From: Rutidosis leptorrhynchoides
Taxonomy: Eukaryota; Streptophyta; Magnoliopsida; Asterales; Asteraceae
Direction: 5' to 3'
NCBI RefSeq assembly: GCF_046630445.1
Contig: NC_092333.1
Coordinates: 719,316,001-719,380,000 of the forward strand
DNA length: 64,000 bases
Part shown: one piece after another, positions 24,210 through 36,636 of the stretch
How the letters are laid out: every line of letters begins with the position of its first letter
Position numbering within the stretch: position 1 is the stretch's first letter
Position numbers and translations under genes: made by a program
The notes under the pieces: generated by a model
The model's input: the letters and a program-made list of their open reading frames with translations, nothing else
What the model was told of the DNA's origin: nothing
The model's database searches: none

Positions 24210-24784
24210 TAAGATATCATTCCAAGACCGAAGTGGTGGAGATTGCACAAGTACCCGATACTTTGATAACAAATGATGAAGATGATGAAAATGTTATTGA
24301 TAATGGGTTCAAGGAATCATTAGATATTGATACCCAAGTTTTAGTTTGTGTTCAAGGTGATGATAAGGATAATGATGAAGAAAATGAAGAGGATGATAAA
24401 GATAAAAAGAAAGACGGTGAATTTGTTGAAACTTTGCCAACACCTGATGTTTTTAAAATCTTTGATAATCCACTCGGGGATGGCAATGAGGATAGTGAAG
24501 ATGAAGGTGAAGATGATGATAAACTTGATGATGAGAATATCATACCTGAAACTTTCAAAGTGTATAACAATCATCTTGGGTATGATGTTGATGGTCTTAT
24601 GGAGGTTTTGCAACCCGAGGTTGATGATCCATGTTGGTGTGAGCCGATTAAGAAAGCAAACCTCATGTTCAAAACCATATATGGAAGAGAGTCTTTTGTT
24701 AACTCTAGGGTTGCTTCAATCTTCTTCATGCAAATGAAGAAGATTATTCTCTTCTTATACACCACCCGAGGGGTTAATGATTGA
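24161..24784 (+). pseudogene. Family C acidic ORF remnant with poly-Asp tract
   Basis: 207 codons with no ATG start; the frame opens at a TTG and enters from upstream. An eleven-residue Asp run, encoded by a GAT microsatellite, is followed by a very acidic Glu/Asp/Lys region. The C-terminus is more ordered: PCWCEPIKKANLMFKTIYGR and FVNSRVASIFFMQM. Length change in the GAT run would shift nothing in frame. The function is unknown. I see no RT, protease or integrase, so the element is non-autonomous. Confidence 0.5.
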
Positions 24785-26002
24785 CTCACATTATTGATTC
24801 GTGGAACCTTTTCTACCAATTTCACATGTTGTCCGATAAAGTGTGGGGGGAGAATTACCCCGATGAGAAAACTGAGAAGACGGGGTCGAGTCAAGATAAA
24901 GACTCGTTAATAAAAATCAAAGCTAAAGGAAGTTTGACGATGCAGATATGTTAAGATGATTTCATGTAATTTGACACTCACTTGTGGAAATGGCATTTGT
25001 TCTCGGGTACCTTTGATTCTCCTACATTTACTTATGTCCTCTCAATTTTATAACTTTATTTCGATTTCATGTAATGAGGGCATTACATGATCTCAAGTGT
25101 GGGGGGGGGGGGGGGGAGATAAATTCTCGTGGACTTATTCATAAATAATATTATGACCTAATTTTAAAAAATTTCCAAGTGTTTTGTTGAATTGTTGAAA
25201 AGTTTTGATTAAAATTAAGCCATAACTTACCTTTGAGGATGAATCCAACCATCCATTAAGGAAGTCAAGTCTTCTGTGTGTTTGTCCGATTGAAATATCA
25301 TTCTTCTTAAACTATTTCAATTTATACCTTCATCATTTCACGATGACATGGTACTTGTGAGGAGATTGTGTCTTGAACCCAAACAAACCAAAACCAAGTG
25401 TGTAAAGTTTCAAACTTTAACACTTTTGGGTGAATCAAGTCCACCCATTTAAGGAAGTAAAGTCTTCCGAGCCTTTTTCTACTTGATGAAGGATCTTCCT
25501 AATCTTCATCATTTCATAATAGACAACCTATCATGATGTGATGGTACCGATGGAAGAGAAAGTCTAGAACTTTCAACCCGAAAATAAACTTGGTAGGGTA
25601 AATCCAAGTCGCTTTCCAGGATAACAACTGTATCAGGATTGTCCCACGTGAAGCTTAATCTTTGCAGTTTTGACCCCCTAATTAACGAGTACAAAATGCC
25701 ATTTCCTGTTTCATTCACATCTTGGTCCGACAACGGGATCAAATGCTAGTGCTTAAAACTTGTTCTGTGTCGTTTTCCAATATCGGGAAAACTGTGGATG
25801 ACACTCACCTTAAGCCCTAAGGCAATTTTCTTCCCATCGCCTTCGAACCGGGAGGTAGTTCATCCTAGATGATATACTGGGTTGGAAATTGTCCGTGTGG
25901 TTGTCTCGAAATGAGAGGCAACTTTGAATACACAAGCTTTCACCCGCGGGCACTAGAGCTATCGTGGGGGAAAATCCATAAAACAAGAGCCAAACTTAGG
26001 GC
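24785..26002 (+). other. Non-coding 3' interior with G16 tract and degenerate repeats
   Basis: No coding signal. At 25101-25116 sixteen Gs follow CTCAAGTGT and precede GAGAT, which resembles an Athila-type polypurine tract; a shorter one (GTGTGGGGGGAG) is at 24840-24851. Two imperfect ~190-bp repeats (about 25220-25390 and 25410-25560) share CATTTAAGGAAGT-like and CTTCATCATTTCA words. The sequence continues after the family C solo LTR, whose target duplication is agggc. Confidence 0.5.
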
Positions 26003-27731
26003 TGATATGGCCAAAACGGACCGTTTTATTTGTGAGGTGTCGTTAGGTCGCAAATCATCAGATGCGGTTACCAAAAGGGAGTAATGGTTGTATTATTTAT
26101 ATTTAGCTGGGTTTCCTAGCTATAATTCACCTACTTGTCTTTCTTTTAACTAGTAAGTGGTAAGTATAACTCAGGTTCGTATTTTTGTATATTTGCTCAG
26201 TAATGTGGGATAAAAGTGCCTAAATAGGTAACCCTAGTGACAAGTGGTGATAGGTTAAGATTAACTAAAGGTAATATAAATTATAAAGATAAAAGGGATA
26301 GGTATGAAGAATAGAATACTGATGGGGAACTATTACAAGAGTTTAACTTCCTAGAATAAACACTAAACCTCAATCAACTGGGCTATGAACCTGATCCATT
26401 TGTCACTAAGAGTTTAGGCTTTGAAGATTCTGGCTAAGACGGATATCCCTACTCCCAATGTTAACCTTATAGGGTTTAAACGACCTTATAGATAGAATCC
26501 TAGGTACATGAATAAGTGGTATATGCCTAAAGGAAAGTATCAGCTTTTCTTAATCCTAGTTAGTTTAACTACAGTAACGTTCTACCACTTAATACTAAGC
26601 TGTGCCTTAACATTAACAGATGTGCAATCTTAGATATTCTAAGGTACTGCTAATTGGATTAGAGGTCTCTCCTTTGCGATCACTTACTCAATCCCGGATC
26701 ATCTTACAACATCTCAAGAACGTTGCTTCTGACGCGAATCATGCTTTTAAGTAAGCCAGTGTTCACTGAACTCTATATTGCCTACTCTAATCACAACCTA
26801 AATGGCCAGCTCTTCTTTGACGGATAAATGATTATCCGTACATAGGTACTATATCCCTATTGTGACGTTAAGCACACATAAGTACTTACCTCGTACCCTA
26901 GTTTTGATCAAGTCCTAATACTAGGTTATAGCAACGTGAATAAGTGGAAAGGGTGATATGTAAATTAGACTTCTAAACCGTCAAGGTTTCAGCATAACAA
27001 TAGCATAAGTTTCAGATAAGATATTACATGTAATAAACATTTGTTACGGATAGATAAGCATGCAAGGTGAGAGCAACTTAAAGTAAAAAAGATAACTTCA
27101 TTAAATTAAGGAAAGCGTTCATCGTTTACAGATGAGATCTGGACCATTATAAGTGTTGACATCCTCTAGACCGCTCCTAATACAATCTTTGACGTTCACC
27201 TCCGGTTACTTAATTTCCCGCTCGGAGGTGAGAAGGCCTTGAAAGCTCTAGTATTAGAAAGTGTATAGTAGTGAGAGAGTGAAAAGAGGTGTGTGTAAAA
27301 TGGATGACAAAATCCCTTTAAATAGACTTGAAAATTGTCTGCATACGATTGGCAGGCAGTATGGCCAGGCCGTTTGGGCTGGCAAGCCGTTTTGCATAGC
27401 CGTTTGCCCAGGCCTCATGGCAGGCCATTTTTCACACTGGCAGGCCGTATGGAAAGCCAAATGGCAAGCCATATGGCCTGCCCTGGTTTGCTATTTTCAT
27501 GGGATCGTAACCTGATTTCTTTGATCGTAACTTGGTTTCTCGTCTTTCACCGTTTTCGCTCTAGAATCTTTGTTTTAGCTCTGATTCTCTTGATTCTTTT
27601 TGTATCTTCTTCGTAATCACTTAATCTACAAAATTAACTAAAAAAGAGATTAGTTTACCACCAAAGTTTGGAACTTTATGATTTTAGGGCTTAATATTGG
27701 GGGTAAAAACGTGAATTTGTAGCCGATATCA
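26003..27731 (+). mobile_element. Solo family C LTR, target duplication agggc
   Basis: It begins TGATATGGCCAAAA and ends GCCGATATCA. The same 5-mer agggc flanks it at 25998-26002 and 27732-27736, which proves both borders. It is 1,729 bp, with a GGCAGGCCGTTTGG-type island near 27345-27480. No interior adjoins it, so it arose by LTR-LTR recombination. Confidence 0.93.
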
Positions 27732-27736
27732 AGGGC

Positions 27737-28528
27737 CAAAGCCAAAACGATTTATCCAAAAAGTCCTATGGGACTCTAACCATGGCCCATCTTTTGATTG
27801 TCCTTGCCCTAGGTCACAAGGGTCAAACAAGTGCATGGATTAGTGTCATTGAATTCGAACACGAAGTCAACCGTGGATGACACACCCACCTTTTCAACCT
27901 AAGTTCCACCCGGCCAACCATTTGGATGATTTTTGATGTTCGAAGCTTGTTAGTAGGGAAATCTAATGAAGAAATGGATCATGGAAAGTTGGTTAAAATT
28001 TGAGTTCGATTTATGTTATGGAAGTACTTCTAGAAGGTTTACCTTAAAATGATTGATGCTTGAGTAATTTGGATAAAGGTTATGCTTATGTTGATATTTT
28101 TGATTTTGAGGCCTTCTAGAAGCATTTTTGAGAATGAATTGGGTGTTTACTGGTTAATATTGAAGAGTTTAGTTTTTAGCTTAAATTTGATTGTTGGTAT
28201 TTGAGTTTGATGAAATAGTTGAGAAGATTGTGATTTCTAAGCTTTTAATTGGAAGTTTGTTGAAAGTCAATGGTTGTCAAAGTCTTGGAAGTTAAAGTTC
28301 AAAGAGGTGGAGATTGATGATTGATGAAATTTTGTGAAGAAAGTGTTTGAAGGATGAATTTGTTTGAAGATTGTGAGCTTTGAAGATTGACAAAGTTGAA
28401 GATTGAAATGTGAAAAGACCATACATGATATTGCAAAGTTTGTATTAGGAAAATTTGGTCAACATTTCTAAATAATTGGTTAAGTTTAAGCTTGCTTAAG
28501 AACAAGCAAGGTTCAATTGTGGGGGATT
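27737..28528 (+). mobile_element. 3' interior and polypurine tract of a family D element
   Basis: AT-rich, non-coding, ending CAATTGTGGGGGATT directly before the family D LTR at 28529. The G-rich run at 28519-28526 is the likely plus-strand primer. The upstream part (27737-27900) appears continuous with 25900-26002 across the solo LTR. Confidence 0.65.
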
Positions 28529-30045
28529 TGATATTTCTTGAATTAAACATATTTATCCTCACAATATCCTTCCCCATTCATTTAGTTTTGAAGAATTTGA
28601 GATCGGAAGTGATGGTTTGTTGATTAGAAGATATTCAAGGAAAAAATATTCCAAAAGTCTAAATTTGTGCAAAGGAATCAAGACTTGAGCCTAAGAAATG
28701 AACCAAGTAAAGTTTTGGAGTGAAAATAATGTTCCAAGTTAAGGCGCGGTGCACTTGGGGTTGAAATTGGCGTACCATTACTCTAAAAAGTGAAACATTG
28801 ACATCATAAGCTAAATCAGTGAAATGGTGCGGAGAACCACCTTTTTGATGTGGCTCACCATAAGGAAGGTGCGACGCTTGGTGCGATGCACCAAGTGAAA
28901 ATTAGTGTCATGGTGTGGAGCACCACCTTTTTTGTGCGTAGCACCGACGCTGAATCAAAATTGTTTTTGTTTTGATGCACTATAAAAGGAAGGGGATAAG
29001 AGGACCCAAAGGAGCTGCGATTGGGGTCCAAAATGGAGCCCTAAAATGGTCCCTTTCATGATTCTATGAAGATCAAAGCTCAATTTATGATCCAAGTTGA
29101 AGATTAGTGAAGATAGATGCTAGATCTCCATCATCAATTCACCATTTTTGTAATTTCTTTTCTTTTTAGCACCTGTTCTTATTTCATCTAGTTGTAATGA
29201 TTAATACTTTTGATTTGCTTGATTTTGTTCTTGTTTCTTTAGTTATGTTAGCTTGGATTCCTTTGTGTTCACTTGATTATGAAACTCAATGCTTGGATTT
29301 GCCATAATTAATGAATTTGATGTTTGAATGAGTATTGAATGTTGAATTTGATTAAAGAACCAATGCTATTCTTATTTTAAACTACATTTTGATTACATAG
29401 ATTGTTAAACTATCTTAGTGATTCTATATGTGATTCAATTTATGTTTCAACACTTTTGGTGATCTAGACAACTAAATTAGGGATTTTAAGTGATTGTGTC
29501 TTTGATTTGGATTGGTTTTCAAAAAGTTTCTTAGTCAACATTGTGGTGTTAATCATTTTAAGTGATTGTTTAGATTAAGAATTTTAAGCGATTTCAATTC
29601 AAAATCTAGTCTCAATGATTTCACTCAAAACATATTTTTAATTTTTTAAAGCGAGTCTATATGAATGAGCTTTGATCGATTGAAAGTTTTATGGAGATTG
29701 TGAGATTGAAATGAAGCTTTATGTTTTAAAAACATCTTTATGTGACAAATGAATGGGATAATCCATGGCAAAGGTTGAACAATCAAGTGAATACGTTTTT
29801 CTCGTATTTTTTTTATCTCTTTTAGTTCAATATTTAGTTTAATTCCAAAGTCTTTCAACCCCTCCCCCCCTTTACTTAGCATAATTATTAGTTTTCAGAA
29901 TCTCATCTAAATCGCTCTCGGTGGAACAAACTTGGACTTGCTATTAGTTTTACTATACGATTAGGACTAGTTGCCTATTTGTGTGATAATTGTTTAGTAG
30001 TATTTTGTTGTTTAAATTTAAAGGTAGTGTATAAATTACACATCA
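28529..30045 (+). mobile_element. 3' LTR of family D (Athila-type)
   Basis: TGATATTTC to ACACATCA, about 1.5 kb, with TG...CA ends and a polypurine tract just upstream. A TATA box lies at 28981. The late region CTCGGTGGAACAAACTTGGAC, then GGACTAG near 29967, parallels the family E LTR (CTGTGGAACGAACCGGAC at 59460), which supports Athila affinity. The segment 28740-28960 contains GGTGCG-AGCACC-type repeats. No copy of its 5' LTR is in the window. Confidence 0.72.
28981..28989 (+). promoter_or_regulatory. TATA box in family D LTR
   Basis: TATAAAAGG directly follows the GC-rich GGTGCGG/GCACC repeats of the LTR. It is a plausible core promoter for the element, transcribing rightward. Confidence 0.6.
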
Positions 30046-30282
30046 ATTAGACATAAAAATTTGATCCTCGGGGTATCCAGAACCTTTAGAAAATGTTTTT
30101 GGATTTGTAAAAATCAAGTTAGTTGTTACACTAGACATGTTTAAAATAGGCATGGTATTCGTTACACTAGACAAGTATTCTGTAACTAAAAATTTTTCAG
30201 GATTTGACCTTACCGGAATCGGGTTCTCCGGGAGTTACCTAACGGATGGTGAGGATGACTGATTACCGAAGTTTCAGCCGAC
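30046..30282. other. Unassigned flank between family D LTR and family C solo LTR
   Basis: No open frame. The short word GTTACACTAGACA occurs twice, at 30124 and 30160. It ends at GACGTTAG, where the next solo LTR inserted. Confidence 0.3.
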
Positions 30283-30287
30283 GTTAG

Positions 30288-31979
30288 TGATATGGCCAAA
30301 ATGGACGGTTTTATTTGTGCGGTGTCGTTAGGTCGCAACACGTCAGAATCAGCTACCAAAAGAGGGTAAGGGTTTTATTATTTATATTTAGCTGGGGTTT
30401 CCTAGCTATAACTCACCTACTTGTCTTCCTTTTAATGAGTAAGTGGTAAATATAACTCAGGTTCGTATTTTTGTATGTTTGCTCGGTAATGTGGGACAAA
30501 AGTGCCTATATAGTTAACCCTAGTGACAAGTGGTGATAGATTAAGAATAACTACAAATATATTAATATAACTATAAGGATAAAGATAGATAGGTATGAAG
30601 AATAGAATTCTGATGGGGAATTATCACAAGAGTTTAATTTCCTAGAATAAACACTAAACCTCAATCAATTGGGCTTTAATCCTAACTGATTTGTCACTAA
30701 GAGTTTAGGCCTTGAAGATTCTGGCTAAGACGGATATCCCTACTCCCAACGTTAACCTAGAGGGTTTAAACGACTTTATGGATAGAATCCTAGGTACATG
30801 AACAAAGTGGTATATCCCTAGAGGAAAGTCTCAGCTTTTCTTAATCCTAGTCGATTTAACTAAAGTAATATTCCACCACTTAATACTATGATATGCCTTA
30901 ACATTAACAGATGTACAATCTTAGATATTCTAAGGTACTGCTAATTGGATTAGAGGTCTCTCCTTTACGATCACTTATTCAACCCCGGATCATCTTACAA
31001 CATCTCAAGAACGTTGCTTCTGACGCGAATCATGCTTCTAAGCAGACTAGTGTTCATTGAACTCTATTTGCCTACTCTAATCACAACCTAAATGGGCATC
31101 TCTTCTTTGATGAATAAATGATTATTCATACGTAGGTACTATATCCCTGTTATGATGTTAAGCACACATAACTACTTACCCCTATGCTAGGGTTGATCAA
31201 GTCCTAATACTAGGTTATAGCCACGTGAATAAGCGGAAAGGGTGATCCGTAAATTAAACTTCTAAACCATCAAGGTTTCGGCATAATGATAGCATAAGTT
31301 TCAGATAAGATATTCAACATATAATAAACATTTGCAACGAATAGATAGGCATGTAAGATGAAAACAACTTAAGATAACAAGATAACTTTATTAAGTTAAG
31401 GAAAGCGTTCACCATTTACAGACGAGATCCGGACCATTACATGTGCTGACATCCTCTAGACTGCTCCTATTACAATCTTCAGCGTTCACCTCCGGGTACT
31501 TAATTTTCCGCTCGGAGGTGAGAAGGCCTTGAAAGCTCTAGTGAGAGAAAGTGTATTGTAGTGAGAGAGTGAAGAGAGGTGTGTTGAAATAAGATGACAA
31601 AAAGTCCTTAAATAGACTTGAATTTTCTCTGCAAACGGCTGGCAGGCCGTTTGGCAGGCCGCTTGCAGGGCCCATTTGCCATACCAGCCCGTTTGCAAGG
31701 GCCGTTTGCCCTGGCCGTTTAGCAGGCCGTTTGGCTAGCCGTTTGGGTTTCCTGGTCAGCTGATTTCCTGGATCGTAACTTGATTTCTTGTCTTTCACCG
31801 TTTTCGCTCTAGAATCTTCGTTTTAGCTCCGATTTTCTCGATTCTTCTTGCGTCGTCTTCGTAATTACTTTACCTATAAATCTAACCAAAAAATCGATTA
31901 TTTTGCCGACAAAGTTTTGAACTTTATGCTTTTGGGACTCAATTTCGGGGGTAAAAACATGACTTTTTAGCCGATATCA
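30288..31979 (+). mobile_element. Solo family C LTR, target duplication gttag
   Basis: TGATATGGCC to GCCGATATCA, 1,692 bp, flanked by gttag at 30283-30287 and 31980-31984. It aligns along its length with the copy at 26003-27731. The GGCAGGCCGTTTGG island is at 31640-31745, just downstream of a TATA-like CCTTAAATAG at 31611. Confidence 0.93.
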
Positions 31980-32913
31980 GTTAGCAAGCTAACTGTGATG
32001 ACCCGGAAATTTCTGACCAAATTTAAACTTAATCTTTATATGTTTACGACACGATAAGCAAAGTCTATAATGTTGAGTCTCAAAAATTTTGAACTGTTTT
32101 ATATATTCAATTGACCTTCGACCATTTCCGAATATTCACGAACCACTACTTGTAAAAAGATACATATATATTTAAATATATAAATATATGATTTCTATTC
32201 ATAATTATTATTATATTGTAATGTATAAATATTAAGTATTCAATAAATGTTATATAAAATATGATATAAAAGATGATAAAAGAAAATACTAAACAAGATG
32301 ATTAGGAAATTATAAATATAAGATAAGTGTATAGTTATGATAGACTTGTTATTATGATATCATTATTACTATCATTAACCTTATTATTAATATTATAAAT
32401 TTTATAATTATTAATATCATTATTATTATTAACATTATCATTATTATCATTATTATTAATATAATTATTAATATTATTATTAATATATATAATTAGTATA
32501 TGATATAATCAGATGCAAACAAGACTCCTTTATTTCATTATCGCTTTTTCAATTTTTGTTTTTCTCCTGCTCGTGATCTCAATAACCAACCTCCACTATC
32601 ACCTAAATAACAAATCGATCAATTCAATGTTTACTCAATTATGAAAGTGGGATAAATCATTTCACATGCGATAACACATATTATGAATCATCACATAGTA
32701 CTACTCGAATCTTTTCTGCCTTTTGATTTTTGTGTGGGGTTGCAAACTAGCGAAATATCTTCTATATTACTATACAATTTAAATTCACGTGATTCCATCG
32801 ATTACTGTTTTTCTCTTGGTCTCATTTGATCAACTTTCTATTAAATATATATATAACCACCATATTCTTCATAAACCCACAGAATCCAAATACCATTGAA
32901 CCATCGAATTATT

Positions 32914-32914
<1 letters not shown>

Positions 32915-32945
<31 letters not shown>
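32915..32945. repeat. (CT)n microsatellite
   Basis: CT dinucleotide run in the variable middle part of the family B LTR. Confidence 0.95.
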
Positions 32946-32950
<5 letters not shown>

Positions 32951-34440
32951 CCTACTTCAGTCTTGATTAAATCCACGAACAACCACCATAGATCCACGTT
33001 ACTACACCGGTTACAACTGTTTCTTTTCTTTTGTTTCAGTTGACAAGACAACCCCAAAACTATCGCCTTTAACTTACTGCTACTCCTATGCGTATTCTCT
33101 GTTTTGTTCGTAGACCACATAATCCGAACACCAATATCATCTTCTACTCATCCCTTCTTCTATTGAACAAGATCAATAACCCCATCGTAAATTGTTGCAA
33201 TTTATTCGTTGACTTCTATTCTATTCCAGTCGTAACCCATAAAGAACACCAACAAAAAACCCTATTGCTACTGCTCTCCTATTCGTAAACCATCACCACC
33301 ACACCAAACCACCATTGATAAACACCTACTACTATTCCATTTCTATATTTTTTTTTATCGAACACACTTACATATTGCAGCTTCTTTCATTGTTCTTATA
33401 GTTCAAAAATCAACTTTTGATGCTGCTAAAGACTGTCGCTGCTACAGCAGCTTTGTTGCTGTAAAATGCCACCATAAACACCACAATATCACCACCTAGA
33501 CCACCGTAAAAAGGCTGATGTACCTGCTTCAATTATTTCTGTTTTCTGTGGTTATCTTAACCTCAACACCACCTACTTTAACTGTATCTGTTTCTGACCG
33601 AAGCTCCACATCACCTTTAAGAACTAACGAATTCAAACCCACTTGCTTTTTGATTAAAGGTGATTATTATTGTTTTAAATTACTAGAGAGTGCTCCTCTT
33701 TCTTTTCCTTCATGGTCGACAATAATGAAACTAATAATTCCACTTGAATTATTAAAGGAGGTCTTTTTATTATTCCTTGTAAAAAAAAAAGTCTGCGTAT
33801 AGATAATAGTCAAAGAATCGGGCTATTGATATAGGCCTGAGTAAATCTTGGGATTAGATGAAAGGTTGGGCCGTTATTAATTAACTGGATTGAAAATGGG
33901 ATTGAACAATTGGGCCGTAATAGGTTTAAGTCATATTTGATGGACTGTGTAATTATTTAGTGTGTTGGGCCGAGTCCCTTTTCACGTTGGGCCGAATGAA
34001 TTGTTTTTGGATTGATTACCTGTTGGGCCGATGATTGTTAAGTGGCCTGCCTTATTATTGAGCTGTGATATGTTATACGGTCGCTGTGGTGATGATACAT
34101 GAATCACGATATAAACGATTATGTTTAGGATTAAGATGATGATGTATTATGGTATCGTATGGTTATCATGGTATATGATCATGATTATACAATGTTAACG
34201 ATGATGGATGATGGTAGTTTAAATTGATAATGATGATCACGATTATCATTGTGATGTTAAGATGATGATGGTTATACATTGGAAATGATAGTGACGAGAT
34301 GATTGTAAAAGATGATAGCTAAGTGATGATGAGGGTTATGATCAACGAGTAATGTTAAAATGTTTGATGATGATTCAAAACAGAAAACTAAGTTAAAAGA
34401 TATTAAATTCTTAATAATAATATTAATAGAAAAACTGATA

Positions 34441-34514
34441 CGGAGTAATGGTTAAGGATGTTATCGGGTTAGCGGGACGTCGCGGGTTCAAACCCGGACT
34501 TGGGCATTTTTTTT
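34441..34514 (+). other. tRNA-like pol III module in solo family B LTR
   Basis: Box A-like ATGGTTAAGGATG at about 34448, box B GGGTTCAAACCC at 34484-34495, and an eight-T run from 34507. It is followed by a region rich in TTA/TCA repeats. This is the clearest of the three modules. Box A to box B spacing (~35 nt) is compatible with tRNA-derived SINE heads. Confidence 0.58.
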
Positions 34515-34651
34515 AAGGACTACATCTTTGAGGTAGTTATTTAATTTATTTACTTATCATTATTATTATTCTTATCATTATTATCATTATAGTTATAAAA
34601 ATAAATGTTAGTATTATTAGTAAAATCATTACTTTTATAGTTAGTATTATT

Positions 34652-34704
<53 letters not shown>

Positions 34705-35892
34705 AAATATTATTATTATATTGTGATTACTACTTTTATATTAACAATATTATTAAAACAAATAAATATTTTCTATATAAGAGTATATATTACAACTACC
34801 ATAATATTACATATAATTATATATATTAAGATCATTTATATAAATATTTATATATAACAAATTATTGATTTTAAATATAATATTAAACTATATAAATATT
34901 AACTATTTTAAATATATACAAATTAAATATATAAGATATATAATTTAAGATATAATATATGAGTTTATTTGATTACAATTATATGTGTTAATAAATATAT
35001 AAATGATATAGGTTCGTGAATCCGAGGCCAACTTTGCATTGTTCAGTTCTGTCGTATGCATATTTTTACTACAAAATATCGTATTGTGAGTTTCATTTGC
35101 TCCCTTTTTAAATGCTTTTGCAATATATATTTTTGGGACTGAGAATACATGCGCTGCTTTTATAAATGTTTTACGAAATAGACACAAGTAATCAAAACTA
35201 CATTCTATGGTTGGATTATCGAATCGAATATCACCCTTTTTAGCTTGGTAGCCTAAGAATTAGGGAACAGACACCCTAATTGACGTGAATCCTAAAGGTA
35301 GATCTACGGGCCTTAACTCCCTCCATACTGGAAAATGGTATGCTTTAGTACTTCGAGTTATTAATACAGATGGATTTCTGTTTTGGGGATATTCTATATG
35401 CATTATGTTAACGTCAGTTACCAGGTGTTCAATCCATATGAATGCTTTTTGTATCTATGTATGGGACGTATATTTATGAGAATTGGAAATGAAAATCTTG
35501 TGGTCTACTAAAATGATGAAAATGGATGATTATGATAAACTAATGAACTCACCAACCTTTTGGTTGACACTTGAAAGCATGTTTATTCTCAGGTATGAAA
35601 GAAATCTTCCGCTGTGCATTTGCCCATTTTAGAGATACTACTTGGAGTCATTCATGGCATATTTCAAAAGATGTTGTATTCGAGTCGTTGAGTTCATCAA
35701 GATTATTATTAAGTCAATTATAATTGGATATATTATGAAATGGTATGCATGCTGTCAACTTTCGATGAAATGAAAGTTTGTCTTTCAAAAACGAATGCAA
35801 TGTTTGTAAAATGTATCATATAGAGGTCAAGTACCTTGCGATGTAACCAAATGTAATGTATTCGTCTAGATGGATTAGGACGGGTCATTAGA

Positions 35893-36636
35893 ATATCTGC
35901 CCCCATGATTGAAGTATCATGGAACTTGGTTGCGGTTTTCTCGTTCAGGGTTATAGCAAGCATTCCCACTGTATCTTACATGGTACTGGTGTTGATAGAA
36001 ATCAATGAAGGACAGTAAGATACTTCATCGCGTCCAGAAGTCATGGATGTATCATGAGGTGATACATATATATATATCTGTTAAATCAATCAAAGAAGAT
36101 TCAAGTTCATCGATCTTAAATGTTGATTGATCTTTAAGGAGATTATCCTTCTGGGAATTTGAGAAATCACTTTGTGTATCATGGTGCCCTCAGTGGACGA
36201 GACATATCTCCCTCATCAAGATAAGTTTTACCTCGATACCTTGTTTTACATTAAAGCGCAAGAGGATTTCTAGCCGATACGCAAGACTCCTTTTCAAGAT
36301 TTTTCGGTGTCTCTTCGGCTGTTCTGGACTACTAATTCAGAGTTAAGCCAAACAATTGTGTCTTAACGTAAGTCTTTACTTCCTTTTTAAGGTGACTTTA
36401 CGCCTTTTTTGTTGAAGTGTAACGATTGAGTGATTGTATACATGTTGAAAATGATCTCGCTGCAATTTGTTTCCATAAAACCTCGCAAATTGGTGATATT
36501 ACAATGCATCATGCGAGAAAAACACTAGAGAACGGATTTTGTACAGCTGTGTGTACAAAATCCATTATGATGTTTAACATCTATCTAAAGTGTGGGTCTC
36601 ACGCTGAAGTATGTGGAAACCATTTTGAAAATTAAT
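35893..36636. other. Unassigned, probably retroelement interior
   Basis: No conserved coding motif on either strand. Perhaps the 3' non-coding part of the decayed minus-strand element that follows, since that ORF reads toward this region. Confidence 0.3.

Larger units (their letters stand above)
31994..35892 (+). mobile_element. Solo family B LTR (3.9 kb)
   Basis: It starts TGTGATGACCCGG and ends GGGTCATTAGA, aligning with GGGTCACTACA of the copy at 2292. No polypurine tract precedes it and no primer site follows. The final ~900 bp (from GGTTCGTGAATCCGAGG at 35011) match the other family B LTRs well, while 32500-33800 is diverged and CCACCA-rich. The left 5-mer is ctaac; the right flank (atatc) does not match, so the right border or the target duplication has mutated. 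Confidence 0.82.

Noticed and set aside
27254-27616. Ala/Gln/Arg-rich frames on both strands of family C LTRs (also 22881-23099 and 31486-31798)
   Set aside because: They arise from the GGCAGGCCGTTTGG island, are open on several frames and are not conserved as protein.
34441-34514. Functional tRNA gene
   Set aside because: Boxes A and B are present but no acceptor, D and anticodon arms of a cloverleaf can be drawn with confidence; the module is repeated inside LTRs.
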